A stretch of 28,734 nt of DNA from CALJIC01 sp039805565. GTDB lineage: Bacteria > Chloroflexota > Chloroflexia > Chloroflexales > Roseiflexaceae. The stretch covers positions 1-28,734 of the forward strand of contig JBDLTZ010000063.1 of the NCBI GenBank assembly GCA_039805565.1, read 5' to 3'. Both the position numbers and the translations under genes were made by a program. Shown in pieces: positions 14,555 through 22,438 of this stretch. How positions within the stretch are numbered: the stretch's first letter is position 1; each line of letters starts with the position of its first letter. Below the pieces are notes generated by a model. The model was not told the origin of the DNA, ran no database searches, and saw only the letters and a program-made list of their open reading frames with translations.

Positions 14555-17284
14555 TCAGCGCCGCAGCAGCGGCAGATAGAAACGTTGGCGGGTTGTCATC
14601 GTCTGCATGGCTGACGCTGGCCCATACTCCGTCGTCGTCCCGTTCAGCTCGACCTCCTGGAGCCAGTAGGTGTAGGCCACGCCGGGCTGCGCGCTGCGGT
14701 CGAGCCACACGTAGGTAGCGCCGCCGCGGCCGCGGCCCTCGGCGGGGATGAGCTGCGGTGTCACCCGCACCGCGCTGGCGCGATTGGTGCTGGTGCCGCG
14801 GTACAGCTGGAAGCCCCAGGTGTTGACCTCCGCGCCCGTGGACCAGGCCACCTCGACCCCGCCGTCGATGCGGTCGGCGGTGAACGACTGGAGCCGGATG
14901 CGCGTCGGGTTCTGGATAAAGCCGAAGTCGAAGGTGTGGTTGTTGAAGCCGGCGCTCTGGGTCAGGACGTTGGCGAAGACGAAGCCCGTGTTCGGCGTGG
15001 TGGCCTGCCAGAGGCCGTTCGAGTCGCGGACGCGATTATCGCCGCGGTCGTTGAAGGTCAGGTACCAATTGAACAGCGGGCCGCCGGGCTGAGTGTCGGC
15101 CGGGTTGTCGATGCGGATCTGGTAGCGCGTGTCGAAGCCGACCGGGCCGGCGAGCAAGCCGATGTGGTCTCCGGGGTTTGCGTCGCCGGAGGACGGGCCG
15201 CCGCGGAAGTAGTACTCACCGCGCTCGTTGGTGACGGCGGTGGCCAGAAGCACACCCTGATCACTGTAGAGCTGCAGCGTCACGCGGGCCACCGGGCTCT
15301 CGTCGGGCCCCTGGATGCCATCCTGGTTCACGTCATACCAGACGCGGTTGCCGATCTCCACTGGCGCCGGCGGGCACATCGCCTCCATATCGCCGAGGCC
15401 GTTGGTCTTGCCGAACAGTGGCTGGGGAACCGGGAGCGCCGCGCTGTTGAAGACGCGGTAGACCCACGATTGCGCACCACCCACGTTGCTGAACCATCGC
15501 ACGCCGCCATCGAAGCCCTGGGTGAAGATCGGGTCCGAGACGCTCACCGCAGCCTCGGGGAAGCCGGGGACCTGCAGCACGGCGCCGAGGGAGACCTCGT
15601 CGTGGAAGCGGTGGTCGTCCTGGAAGTAGAACTCGCCGCCGAGGGGTCCCTGGCTGTTCTGGGCGTTCACCGGGCAGCCGGCCGAGCCTTCGATTGCCCA
15701 CGCGCCGGGAGCAGTGGGGCACGCGCGCAGCACGTCGCCGCCGCCGACGCCGAGGTAGTACGGCGGGGGGATCTGGGTGGTCGAGCCAGCCTGATTGCCC
15801 ATCTGCTCGCCGTAGCGGTCGCGCAGGCCGACGATCATAGCGCCGTTGTCGAAGTCGATGCCTACCAGCCAGGGCTGCGGCCCGATCGCGTTGAACGATT
15901 CGGTCGTGATGCCCGGGTAGAAGGTGCCCTGGTCGAAGCTGCTGATCCAGGGCCGCCAGCGCGCCGCCGCCACATTGGCGCAGTTGACCAGCGCCTTATC
16001 GAGACAGCCGCGCGCGTAGTCGAGCGAGAAGGTGAGGGCCGGTGCCGCGGCGAAGGTCCCGGCGGCCGGGTCGAAGGCGTAGACGTAGGCCCTGAGGTCG
16101 GCCGCGCTCCTCGTACTCTCGGCGGTGCAGACCATACCCACATACACCAGGCCGTCGTTCACACCGAGGCCGAAGGGGCGCAGATTCAGATTCAGCTCGC
16201 CGGCGGGCGTCGCGGGGTCGAGCGGGCAGGCGTTCGGGCCGGTCGTACCCGGGTCAGGCATCGAGAAGCGCCGGATGGACGCCGCCGCCGGGGGAGTTGC
16301 GCCGCCGGAGGGGATCTCGTACAGGCGGCGGTCGCCGAGCGCGATGGCGTAGAGGGTCTTATCGTCCTCATACATCTCGACGTCGCCCAAGCCGGCCTTC
16401 CCGATCAGCGAGAAGACAGAGCCGTCGGTGATGTAGGCGGTGTCCGAGGTGTCCGTGCGGGTGTTGACGCCGGCGGTGCCGGGGCCGAAGAGGGCGTTCA
16501 GATCCAGGTAGAGCGAGGCGGCGCCGTCGGCAGCGGCGCGGTTGATGCGGTAGATCGCGCCGGGGCCGCCCGGGCCGTACCCCGCATGCCGTTTGAGGAA
16601 GGCGCCGGCGAAGATTGTGCTGCTGGAGCGCTGGTAGGCCAGGCCCCAGGTCGTGCCGATCGCGCGGGCGGGCACCATCAGCGCGTGCGTGGTGGGCTGG
16701 TCGGCGTTGGCGAAGCGCGGAGCCTTGCCGGCCTCATACGGGAAGTCGATCAGCACCGGCTCGGAGGCCTGCTGGTTACCGAGCACGTAGCAGCTCGTCA
16801 CGAGCGAGAGGTCGCCCGCCAGGCCGCAGTACTGGCCGGGCCGGTTGATGCCCAGGTTCACATTGGTGGCCGGCAGGGTGACGAACTGCGCCGTGGTACC
16901 GGAGCTGGCGCCGAACGCCGCCGACTGGAAGCCGCTGCTGGGGACCTCGAACTCGACGCGCACGCCAACGCCGGCCGCCACGGGCACGCTGATCGTATAG
17001 CTGCCGTCAGCGCCTGTGGTGGCCTGCGCGGTGATCGCAGGCGCGGCGAAGGCGCTCACGACGACTCCCGGCACGCCGGGCTCACGCGCGTCCCGCACGC
17101 CGTTGTCATTGTAGTCCCGGTAGACCAAGCCGCTCACTGTGGTGGGGTTGGCCAGGGCAGCGGGCGCACCCGGGAGCAGTACAGCGATGGCCGGCAGCAC
17201 CAGGATGAGCAGGGACCAGCCGACGATCAGACGGAGGGTGCGCGCCATCGGGCGGGGCGGGCGGTCCGTCGCGAACCTGCGCAT
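14555..17284 (-). CDS. Large secreted SdrD-B domain surface protein
   Basis: This is a 909-aa exported protein. An N-terminal signal sequence ends near residue 45 (VGWSLLILVLPAIAVLLPGA, then a hydrophobic ALA cut site). An SdrD-B/CnaB-like domain opens the mature protein (about 48-135, GLVYRDYNDNGVRDAREPGV). A long central region (about 150-640) looks like a beta-propeller-type domain of unknown ligand. A second SdrD-B-like domain follows (IGNRVWYDVNQDGIQGPDE, about 640-760). A fibronectin-like domain ends it (VEVAWSTGAEVNTWGFQLYR). The last residues are RQRFYLPLLRR, a tail also found on the C25 peptidase. The DxNxDGxxD-type loops suggest calcium binding. AAGGAG 7 bases before the ATG sets the start. 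It heads the operon and has a candidate promoter about 200 bp upstream. Confidence 0.85.
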   Translation of the reverse strand: MRRFATDRPPRPMARTLRLIVGWSLLILVLPAIAVLLPGAPAALANPTTVSGLVYRDYNDNGVRDAREPGVPGVVVSAFAAPAITAQATTGADGSYTISVPVAAGVGVRVEFEVPSSGFQSAAFGASSGTTAQFVTLPATNVNLGINRPGQYCGLAGDLSLVTSCYVLGNQQASEPVLIDFPYEAGKAPRFANADQPTTHALMVPARAIGTTWGLAYQRSSSTIFAGAFLKRHAGYGPGGPGAIYRINRAAADGAASLYLDLNALFGPGTAGVNTRTDTSDTAYITDGSVFSLIGKAGLGDVEMYEDDKTLYAIALGDRRLYEIPSGGATPPAAASIRRFSMPDPGTTGPNACPLDPATPAGELNLNLRPFGLGVNDGLVYVGMVCTAESTRSAADLRAYVYAFDPAAGTFAAAPALTFSLDYARGCLDKALVNCANVAAARWRPWISSFDQGTFYPGITTESFNAIGPQPWLVGIDFDNGAMIVGLRDRYGEQMGNQAGSTTQIPPPYYLGVGGGDVLRACPTAPGAWAIEGSAGCPVNAQNSQGPLGGEFYFQDDHRFHDEVSLGAVLQVPGFPEAAVSVSDPIFTQGFDGGVRWFSNVGGAQSWVYRVFNSAALPVPQPLFGKTNGLGDMEAMCPPAPVEIGNRVWYDVNQDGIQGPDESPVARVTLQLYSDQGVLLATAVTNERGEYYFRGGPSSGDANPGDHIGLLAGPVGFDTRYQIRIDNPADTQPGGPLFNWYLTFNDRGDNRVRDSNGLWQATTPNTGFVFANVLTQSAGFNNHTFDFGFIQNPTRIRLQSFTADRIDGGVEVAWSTGAEVNTWGFQLYRGTSTNRASAVRVTPQLIPAEGRGRGGATYVWLDRSAQPGVAYTYWLQEVELNGTTTEYGPASAMQTMTTRQRFYLPLLRR

Positions 17285-17482
17285 GGAGGCTCTCCTTAAC
17301 TAGACGCTGTGGACATACGTGCGTCCGCTGGACCTGCAGGAGTACACGCGCGGCGCGTGAGGGCGTCCCCGTGCCGTAGGCGCACAGGACCTACACCCGC
17401 TGCCGGTCACACCTATGTACATGAGATATCGAGGGCGCTACGATTGTACCACGAAGAACCAGCTATTTTGGAGGGATAATTT
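17285..17482 (-). other. Long leader of the surface operon
   Basis: About 190 bases separate the predicted promoter from the ATG at 17284. A 15-base palindrome (CACGCGC G GCGCGTG) is at 17345-17359. No riboswitch class that I recognise fits, and there is no open frame of note. It may simply be an untranslated leader. Confidence 0.4.
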
Positions 17483-17511
17483 ATAGTACTATAGTACTTT
17501 CAGTGGGTCAA
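17483..17511 (-). promoter_or_regulatory. Sigma-70-like promoter with a palindromic operator
   Basis: On the minus strand TTGACC (17506-17511) and TACTAT (17483-17488) are 17 bp apart, which fits a sigma-70 promoter for the surface operon. The spacer and -10 are overlapped by the perfect 14-bp palindrome AGTACTATAGTACT (17485-17498). It is in a good place for a repressor, though such AT palindromes can be chance. Confidence 0.5.
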
Positions 17512-17566
17512 GTGTGCTTACTTCTCTGACATATTTGTTGTGCGTCGCTCGTGCATTTTTTGTCAT

Positions 17567-17603
17567 AGAAAAGCCCCCTTCTCTCTGTGAGAGAAGGGGG
17601 CTT
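17567..17603 (-). terminator. Rho-independent terminator of the heme operon
   Basis: A perfect 15-bp stem (17571-17585 with 17589-17603, starting AAGCCCCCTTCTCTC) has a 3-base loop. On the minus strand it is followed by TTCTATG and its last stem bases are T, giving CTTTTCT. It lies 49 bp after the hemL stop. Confidence 0.9.
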
Positions 17604-17651
17604 GCGTATTGCAGCACCGCACCAGGACGCGGCGGCGGGGTTAGTCAAACA

Positions 17652-18944
17652 TCAGCTGCGCAGCGTCGCAAAGACCTCGGCGGCAGCGGAGACGGTCTGG
17701 TCGATGACTGAATCGTTATGCTCGAGCGAGAGGAAGGCCGCCTCAAACTGAGACGGAGCCAGGTATACGCCACGCTCGAGCATGGCGTGGAAGAAGCGCG
17801 CGTAGCGGGCGGTATCGGCCTTCTTGGCGCTGGCGTAGTCGTAGACCGGCTCCTCGGCGAAGAAGAAACCCCACATGCTGCCAGCATACCCGGCCTGGAT
17901 GGGGATATCGTTGGCTGCTGCGGCGCCCGTCAGAGCAGCACACAGGCGCGCGGCAACCTGCTCGAGCCGGTCGTACACGCCCGGCTCGGCGATCTTACGC
18001 AGCGTCGTGATGCCGGCCGCCATCGCGAGCGGGTTGCCCGAGAGCGTGCCGGCCTGGTACACCGGGCCGGCGGGTGCCACCAGCTCCATGATCTCGCGCC
18101 GCCCGCCGTAGGCCGCCGCGGGCAGCCCGCCGCCCACCACCTTGCCGAGGCAGGTCAGGTCGGGGGTGACGTCGTAGCGGGCCTGGGCGCCGCCGAGTGC
18201 CACGCGGAAGCCGGTCATCACCTCGTCGAACAGCAGCAGCGCGCCGTGCCTGTCGGCCAGCGCCCGCAGCCCCTGGAGGAACCCCTCGCGCGGCTGGATG
18301 AAGCCGGCGTTGCCCACCACCGGCTCGATTGCGATCACCGCGACCTGGCCGGGGTTGGCCTCCAGCAGCGCCTCAACTGCGTCGAGGTCGTTGTAGGGCG
18401 CGGTGAGCGTGCTGGCAGCAACCGACGCAGGGACGCCGGGGCTGTCGGGCAGGCCCAGAGTCGCCACACCTGAGCCGGCCTGGACCAGCAGGCCGTCGAA
18501 GTGGCCGTGGTAGCAGCCGGCGAACTTGATGATCTTCTCACGCTTGGTGTAGGCGCGTGCCAGCCGCAGCGCGCTCATGGCCGCCTCGGTGCCCGAGGAG
18601 ACGAAGCGCACCATCTCGACGGCCGGCATGAGCTGCGTCACCAGCCGGGCGATCTCGCTCTCGAGCTCGGTTGGTGCGCCGAAGGTGGTGCCGCGCGCGG
18701 CCTGCGCGGTGATCGCCGCCACCACGTCAGGGTGGGCGTGGCCGAGGATCAGCGGCCCCCAGGAGAGCACGTAGTCGATGTAGCGGTTGCCGTCGGCGTC
18801 GTAGATGTAGGCGCCCTCGCCGCGCTCGATGAAGCGCGGGGTGCCGCCGACGCCGCGAAAGGCGCGCACGGGGCTGTTGACACCGCCGGGGATGAGGGCC
18901 TTCGCCTCGGCGAAGAGCGCCTCGGAGCGAGTGGTCTGTGTCAT
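17652..18944 (-). CDS. hemL: Glutamate-1-semialdehyde 2,1-aminomutase
   Basis: This 430-aa PLP enzyme turns glutamate-1-semialdehyde into 5-aminolevulinate, the second step of the C5 route. Features are the PLP lysine K268 in TCLGKVVGGGLP, D240 in LFDEVMTGFR, SSGTEAAMSALRLAR (116-130), and NSPVRAF and GGTPRF in the N-terminal part typical of HemL. Length is as expected. I chose the ATG at 18944, five bases after GAGG, over an in-frame GTG six bases further upstream. It is the last gene of the heme operon and is followed by a strong terminator. Its partner hemA lies earlier in the same operon. Confidence 0.96.
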   Translation of the reverse strand: MTQTTRSEALFAEAKALIPGGVNSPVRAFRGVGGTPRFIERGEGAYIYDADGNRYIDYVLSWGPLILGHAHPDVVAAITAQAARGTTFGAPTELESEIARLVTQLMPAVEMVRFVSSGTEAAMSALRLARAYTKREKIIKFAGCYHGHFDGLLVQAGSGVATLGLPDSPGVPASVAASTLTAPYNDLDAVEALLEANPGQVAVIAIEPVVGNAGFIQPREGFLQGLRALADRHGALLLFDEVMTGFRVALGGAQARYDVTPDLTCLGKVVGGGLPAAAYGGRREIMELVAPAGPVYQAGTLSGNPLAMAAGITTLRKIAEPGVYDRLEQVAARLCAALTGAAAANDIPIQAGYAGSMWGFFFAEEPVYDYASAKKADTARYARFFHAMLERGVYLAPSQFEAAFLSLEHNDSVIDQTVSAAAEVFATLRS

Positions 18945-18959
18945 GTACACCTCTTTGAG

Positions 18960-19029
18960 ACGCTGAACGCTGAAGATCGCGTGAGCAGAGTCGTACGTGC
19001 TCAGTCGATGCCAGCTCAGCGTTCAGTGT
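18960..19029. repeat. Heptad-type inverted repeat between hemB and hemL
   Basis: ACGCTGAACGCTGA (18960-18973) pairs with TCAGCGTTCAGTGT (19016-19029) at 13 of 14 positions. The GCTGAAC/GCTGAAG units repeat every seven bases. It fills most of the 92-bp gap between the genes. Confidence 0.65.
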
Positions 19030-19036
19030 TCTTCCT

Positions 19037-20026
19037 TCATCCTTCGGAGCTGAGCCAGCGGGCGACGTCCTTGGCGTAGTAGGTGATGATCATATCGGCA
19101 CCGGCGCGGCGGATGGCCGTCAGGCTCTCCAGCGCAGCGCGTCGCTCGTCGATCCAGCCGTTTTGGGCGGCGGCCTTGATCATCGCGAACTCGCCGCTCA
19201 CCTGGTAGGCGGCCAGCGGCAGGTCGTAGCGCTCGCGCACTGCCCGGATGATGTCCAGGTAGGCTCCAGCCGGCTTGACCATCAGCATGTCGGCGCCCTC
19301 GGCCACGTCCAGCTCCACCTCGCGCAGGGCCTCGCGGGCGTTGGCGGCGTCCATCTGGTAGGCGCGGCGGTCGCCGAACTGCGGCGTGCTCTCGGCGGCC
19401 TCGCGGAACGGGCCGTAGAAGGCCGAGGCGAACTTAGCGGCGTAGGAGAGGATCGGTACGTTGAGGTGGCCGGCGGCGTCGAGCCGGGCGCGGATGGCGG
19501 CTACCTGGCCATCCATCATAGCGCTCGGCGCGATGATGTCCACCCCGGCATCGGCGTAGGCCACCGACTCGCGCGCCAGCAGCTCGAGGGTCGGATCGTT
19601 CAGCACGTCGCCCTGGCCCGGGGCGTCGGCCAGCACGCCGCAGTGGCCGTGGTCGGTGTACTCGCACAGGCAGACATCGGCGATCACCACTATATCGGGG
19701 GCGCGCCGTTTAATGGCGCGGATGGCGCGCGGCACCGGCCCTTGGGGATCCCACCCGGAGCTGCCCGTGGCGTCTTTGTGCGCGGGGATACCGAACAGCA
19801 GCACCGCCGGCACACGCAGCTCCATCAGCTCGTCGATCTCTGCGTCGATCTGGTCTACCGAGCGTTGGGCCTGGCCGGGCATCGAGCCGATCGGGCGCAC
19901 GACGCCTTGCCCTTCGGCGATGAACAGCGGCGCGATCAGGTCGTCGGCGCTCAGGGTCGTCTCGCGCACCATACGCCGCAGCGCGGCCGTGCGCCGCAGC
20001 CGCCGGGGTCGTATCGTCAGCGCCAT
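19037..20026 (-). CDS. hemB: Porphobilinogen synthase (delta-aminolevulinate dehydratase)
   Basis: This 329-aa enzyme condenses two 5-aminolevulinate molecules to porphobilinogen. The two active-site lysines are K198 (SYAAKFASAFYGPF) and K251 (LMVKPAGAYLD). The catalytic-site zinc cysteines C119, C121 and C129 are present in DVCLCEYTDHGHCGV, so it is a zinc-type enzyme rather than the magnesium-only form. AAGGAG, 7 bases before the ATG at 20026, sets the start. The frame remains open 15 codons upstream but without such a site. It lies between the DUF1990 gene and hemL, with a heptad repeat on each side. Confidence 0.96.
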   Translation of the reverse strand: MALTIRPRRLRRTAALRRMVRETTLSADDLIAPLFIAEGQGVVRPIGSMPGQAQRSVDQIDAEIDELMELRVPAVLLFGIPAHKDATGSSGWDPQGPVPRAIRAIKRRAPDIVVIADVCLCEYTDHGHCGVLADAPGQGDVLNDPTLELLARESVAYADAGVDIIAPSAMMDGQVAAIRARLDAAGHLNVPILSYAAKFASAFYGPFREAAESTPQFGDRRAYQMDAANAREALREVELDVAEGADMLMVKPAGAYLDIIRAVRERYDLPLAAYQVSGEFAMIKAAAQNGWIDERRAALESLTAIRRAGADMIITYYAKDVARWLSSEG

Positions 20027-20045
20027 TGTGTTGCTCCTTGTATGA

Positions 20046-20127
20046 GACCGAGGACGAAGGACCACAGACAACGAGGCGCGTGCGTCGTCATCGTGTACCG
20101 CCGGCCCTCGGTCCTCGGTCCTTGGTC
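20046..20127. repeat. Heptad-type inverted repeat between DUF1990 gene and hemB
   Basis: GACCGAG-GACGAAG-GACCACA units (20046-20066) face CCTCGGT-CCTCGGT-CCTTGGT units (about 20106-20126), which are their imperfect complements. The period is seven bases. The right arm overlaps the stop codon of the DUF1990 gene by two bases. Confidence 0.7.
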
Positions 20128-20701
20128 AGCCTTCAGCCACGGCTCGCACCATCGCCCGCTTCGAGTCCCGCGCGAAGCGCCGCTGCATCAGGCGCATCAC
20201 CGGGTAGCCGAGCCGCAGCAGCGGGTGGTTCGGCTGCGAGAAAGCCAGAATCTCATACCAGACACTGCCGTCCTCGCGCAGCTCCACGGTGAAGCGCTCC
20301 TCACCGCGCGCGACATGCGCCGGCAGCGTGCCCCAGGCGAAGCCGCAGCGTGGCGCGGCGCCACCCTCGTCGATCACGTAGGCCACGCGGCAGACGCTCA
20401 GCGCCCACACGCCGGGCAGCCCCACCAGGATCGCCACCGCCGCGCCTGTCTCCACGGGAACGTCCGGCCACAGCAGCCGCATCCAGCCGCCCGGTATGTG
20501 GCGCCAGGCCAGCAGTGCCGCGCGCGCCCGCTCGTACACCGCGCGCCCCTCGCCAAGCAGGACGCGGTTGCGGTCCACGGCGTAGCCCAGGGGCGGCGCA
20601 ACGTCGGAGGCGCCCACCTCACTGTAGCTGAAGGGCAGCGCGCGCTGGGCGGCGAGGACATTGCGGATCTGGGAGTCAGATGGGGCGGAGAGCAGAAGCA
20701 T
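20126..20701 (-). CDS. DUF1990 family protein
   Basis: This 191-aa soluble protein matches the DUF1990 pattern throughout: GYAVDRNRVLLGEGRAVYERA (about 39-59), HIPGGWMRLLWPDVPVETGA (68-87), CRVAYVIDEGG, CGFAWGTLPAHVARGEERFT, DGSVWYEILAFSQPNHPLLR and a final QRRFARDSKRAMVRAV. The function of the family is not established; the fold is thought to be SRPBCC/StART-like, suited to a hydrophobic ligand. It starts 5 bp after the hemD stop and is followed by hemB, so it is firmly inside the heme operon. A role in handling a tetrapyrrole or in the operon's physiology is a guess from position only. No clear Shine-Dalgarno is near the ATG, suggesting coupling to hemD. Confidence 0.85.
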   Translation of the reverse strand: MLLLSAPSDSQIRNVLAAQRALPFSYSEVGASDVAPPLGYAVDRNRVLLGEGRAVYERARAALLAWRHIPGGWMRLLWPDVPVETGAAVAILVGLPGVWALSVCRVAYVIDEGGAAPRCGFAWGTLPAHVARGEERFTVELREDGSVWYEILAFSQPNHPLLRLGYPVMRLMQRRFARDSKRAMVRAVAEG

Positions 20702-20706
20702 GTGCG

Positions 20707-21510
20707 TTATGTCTGTGCCTCCCTCGGATACGACTCGGTGAACAGCCCCTCCAGCGCGAGCACGAGCCCCGCGGCAGTGTGCGGCTCGGCCAACGCGGCC
20801 ACCGCCAGGCCCGCATCGCGCATGGCCGCCGCAGTGGTCGGGCCGATCGCGACCAGCGGCATGCGCGCCAGCAGCCCCCGCGCCTCGTCCGAAGACATCC
20901 CCGCGGCCTGTGCGCCCTCCAGCAGGTAGCGCGCCGCCGACGGGCTCGCAAAAGTCACGGCATCCAATCGGCCCGCGTCCAGAGCCGCGAGCAGCTCCGC
21001 CGCGCCGGGGCCGGGGACGGTGCGGTAGGCTACGATTGCATCGACCACTGCGCCCTTCGCCAGCATCCCATCGGCCAGCTCAGGTCGCGCGATGTCGGCC
21101 TGCGGCAGCAACACCCGCTCGCCGGGCATCGCGTCCAGCTCGGCCAGCAACCCCGCGGCGGTGTGCGCGGCCGGCGACAGATCCACACGCACTCCGCGCG
21201 CCTCGAGCGGCGCGGCGGTCGCGGGCCCGACAGCAGCGACCCGGATGGTGTTCAGCGCGCCCACCGGCACTCCCTGGGCATCCATCCGCCCGAGGAGCGC
21301 CTCGGCAGCATTGGCGCTCGCCAGCACCACCCAGGCATACAAGCCCAGGTGCCGTGCTGCCGCGTCGAGCGCCGCCAGGTCATCGGGCGGGGCCACCGCA
21401 ATCGTCGGGAAGACCAGCGGCTCCGCGCCGAGCGCCGCGAGCCGCTCCGCGAGGTCGCCGGCCTGCTCCGCGGCCCGGGTGATGGCGATGCGTCTGCCGC
21501 TGAGCGCCAT
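20707..21510 (-). CDS. hemD: Uroporphyrinogen-III synthase
   Basis: This 267-aa protein cyclises hydroxymethylbilane with inversion of ring D to give uroporphyrinogen III. The family is weakly conserved, but the two-domain pattern is clear: GRRIAITRAAEQAGDLAERL at the N-terminus, AVGPATAAPLEARGV (about 93-107), LLPQADIARPELAD (134-147), AFASPSAARYLLEG-like TFASPSAARYLLEG and VAIGPTTAAAMRDAGL near the C-terminus. It lies 7 bp after hemC and 5 bp before the DUF1990 gene. The position between hemC and hemB strengthens the assignment. Confidence 0.93.
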   Translation of the reverse strand: MALSGRRIAITRAAEQAGDLAERLAALGAEPLVFPTIAVAPPDDLAALDAAARHLGLYAWVVLASANAAEALLGRMDAQGVPVGALNTIRVAAVGPATAAPLEARGVRVDLSPAAHTAAGLLAELDAMPGERVLLPQADIARPELADGMLAKGAVVDAIVAYRTVPGPGAAELLAALDAGRLDAVTFASPSAARYLLEGAQAAGMSSDEARGLLARMPLVAIGPTTAAAMRDAGLAVAALAEPHTAAGLVLALEGLFTESYPREAQT

Positions 21511-21517
21511 AGATCCG

Positions 21518-22438
21518 TCAGCTCTCGAGCAGAGCCGAGCCGCCCTGACCGAGCAGCTCCTCGGCCAGCGCCGCGCCCAGCGCCGCGGGGTCCGAGGCCA
21601 CCCCGCGCAGCTCGCCGCGCACCTGGCGCCCGTCGCGTGCGCCGATCATCCCGATCAGCCGCAGCGAGTCGCCCTCGAGCGTAGCGAACGCGCCCACGGG
21701 CACCTGGCAGCCGCCACCGATGCGCGCCAGGAATGCGCGCTCGGCCGTGATCGAGGCGCGCGCCGTCGGGTCGTCGAGCGAGGCCAGCAGCGCCGCCACC
21801 ACCTCGTCGCCGGCGCGCGCCTCGATGCCCATCACGCCCTGCCCCACCGCCGGGACCATCAGCTCGGGCGGCAGGAACTCAGCGACCTCACCGGCGAGGC
21901 CCAGCCGCTCCAGGCCGGCCGCCGCCAGCACGATCGCGTCGTACGCCCCCTCGTGCAACTTGCGCAGGCGCGTGTCCACGTTGCCGCGCAGGTCCTCGAT
22001 CGTCAGGTCGGGCCGAAGAGCGCGCAGCTGGCAGGCCCGCCGCAGGCTGCTCGTGCCCACCGTCGCGCCCTGGTGCAGCTCGGCCAGCGTCACCCGGCCG
22101 CGCGAGATCAGCGCGTCGCGCGGGTCGGCTCGCCGCGGGGTGGCGGCCAGCGTCATGTCGGGCGGCAGCACCGAGGGCAGGTCCTTCGCGCTGTGGACGG
22201 CCAGGTCCACCCGGCCGGCGCGCATCGCCTCCTCGAGCTCCACCACGAACAGGCCCTTGTCGCCGATCGCGCTCAGCGGCCGGTCGAGGATCACGTCGCC
22301 CTTGGTGGTGATGTGCTCCAGCGCGACGATCAGGCCAGGGTGGGCCGTCAGCAGCGCGTCGCGCACCATAAAGGTCTGCGCCAGCGCCAGCTTGCTCTTG
22401 CGGGTGCCGATTGTCAGCGTCCGTAGCTCTACAGTCAT
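21518..22438 (-). CDS. hemC: Hydroxymethylbilane synthase (porphobilinogen deaminase)
   Basis: This 306-aa enzyme polymerises four porphobilinogens into hydroxymethylbilane on a dipyrromethane cofactor. Landmarks are IGTRKSKLALAQ (10-21), catalytic aspartate D86 in VHSAKDLPSV, GTSSLRRACQLRALRPDL (128-145), RGNVDTRLRKL and the cofactor cysteine C244 in IGGGCQVPVGA. The length matches the family. Its ATG overlaps the hemH stop (ATGA), so the two are translationally coupled. Confidence 0.97.
   Translation of the reverse strand: MTVELRTLTIGTRKSKLALAQTFMVRDALLTAHPGLIVALEHITTKGDVILDRPLSAIGDKGLFVVELEEAMRAGRVDLAVHSAKDLPSVLPPDMTLAATPRRADPRDALISRGRVTLAELHQGATVGTSSLRRACQLRALRPDLTIEDLRGNVDTRLRKLHEGAYDAIVLAAAGLERLGLAGEVAEFLPPELMVPAVGQGVMGIEARAGDEVVAALLASLDDPTARASITAERAFLARIGGGCQVPVGAFATLEGDSLRLIGMIGARDGRQVRGELRGVASDPAALGAALAEELLGQGGSALLES

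Noticed and set aside
20046..20127. Repeats as a CRISPR array
   Set aside because: Units are 7 bp, degenerate and inverted, without spacers of constant length and without cas genes.
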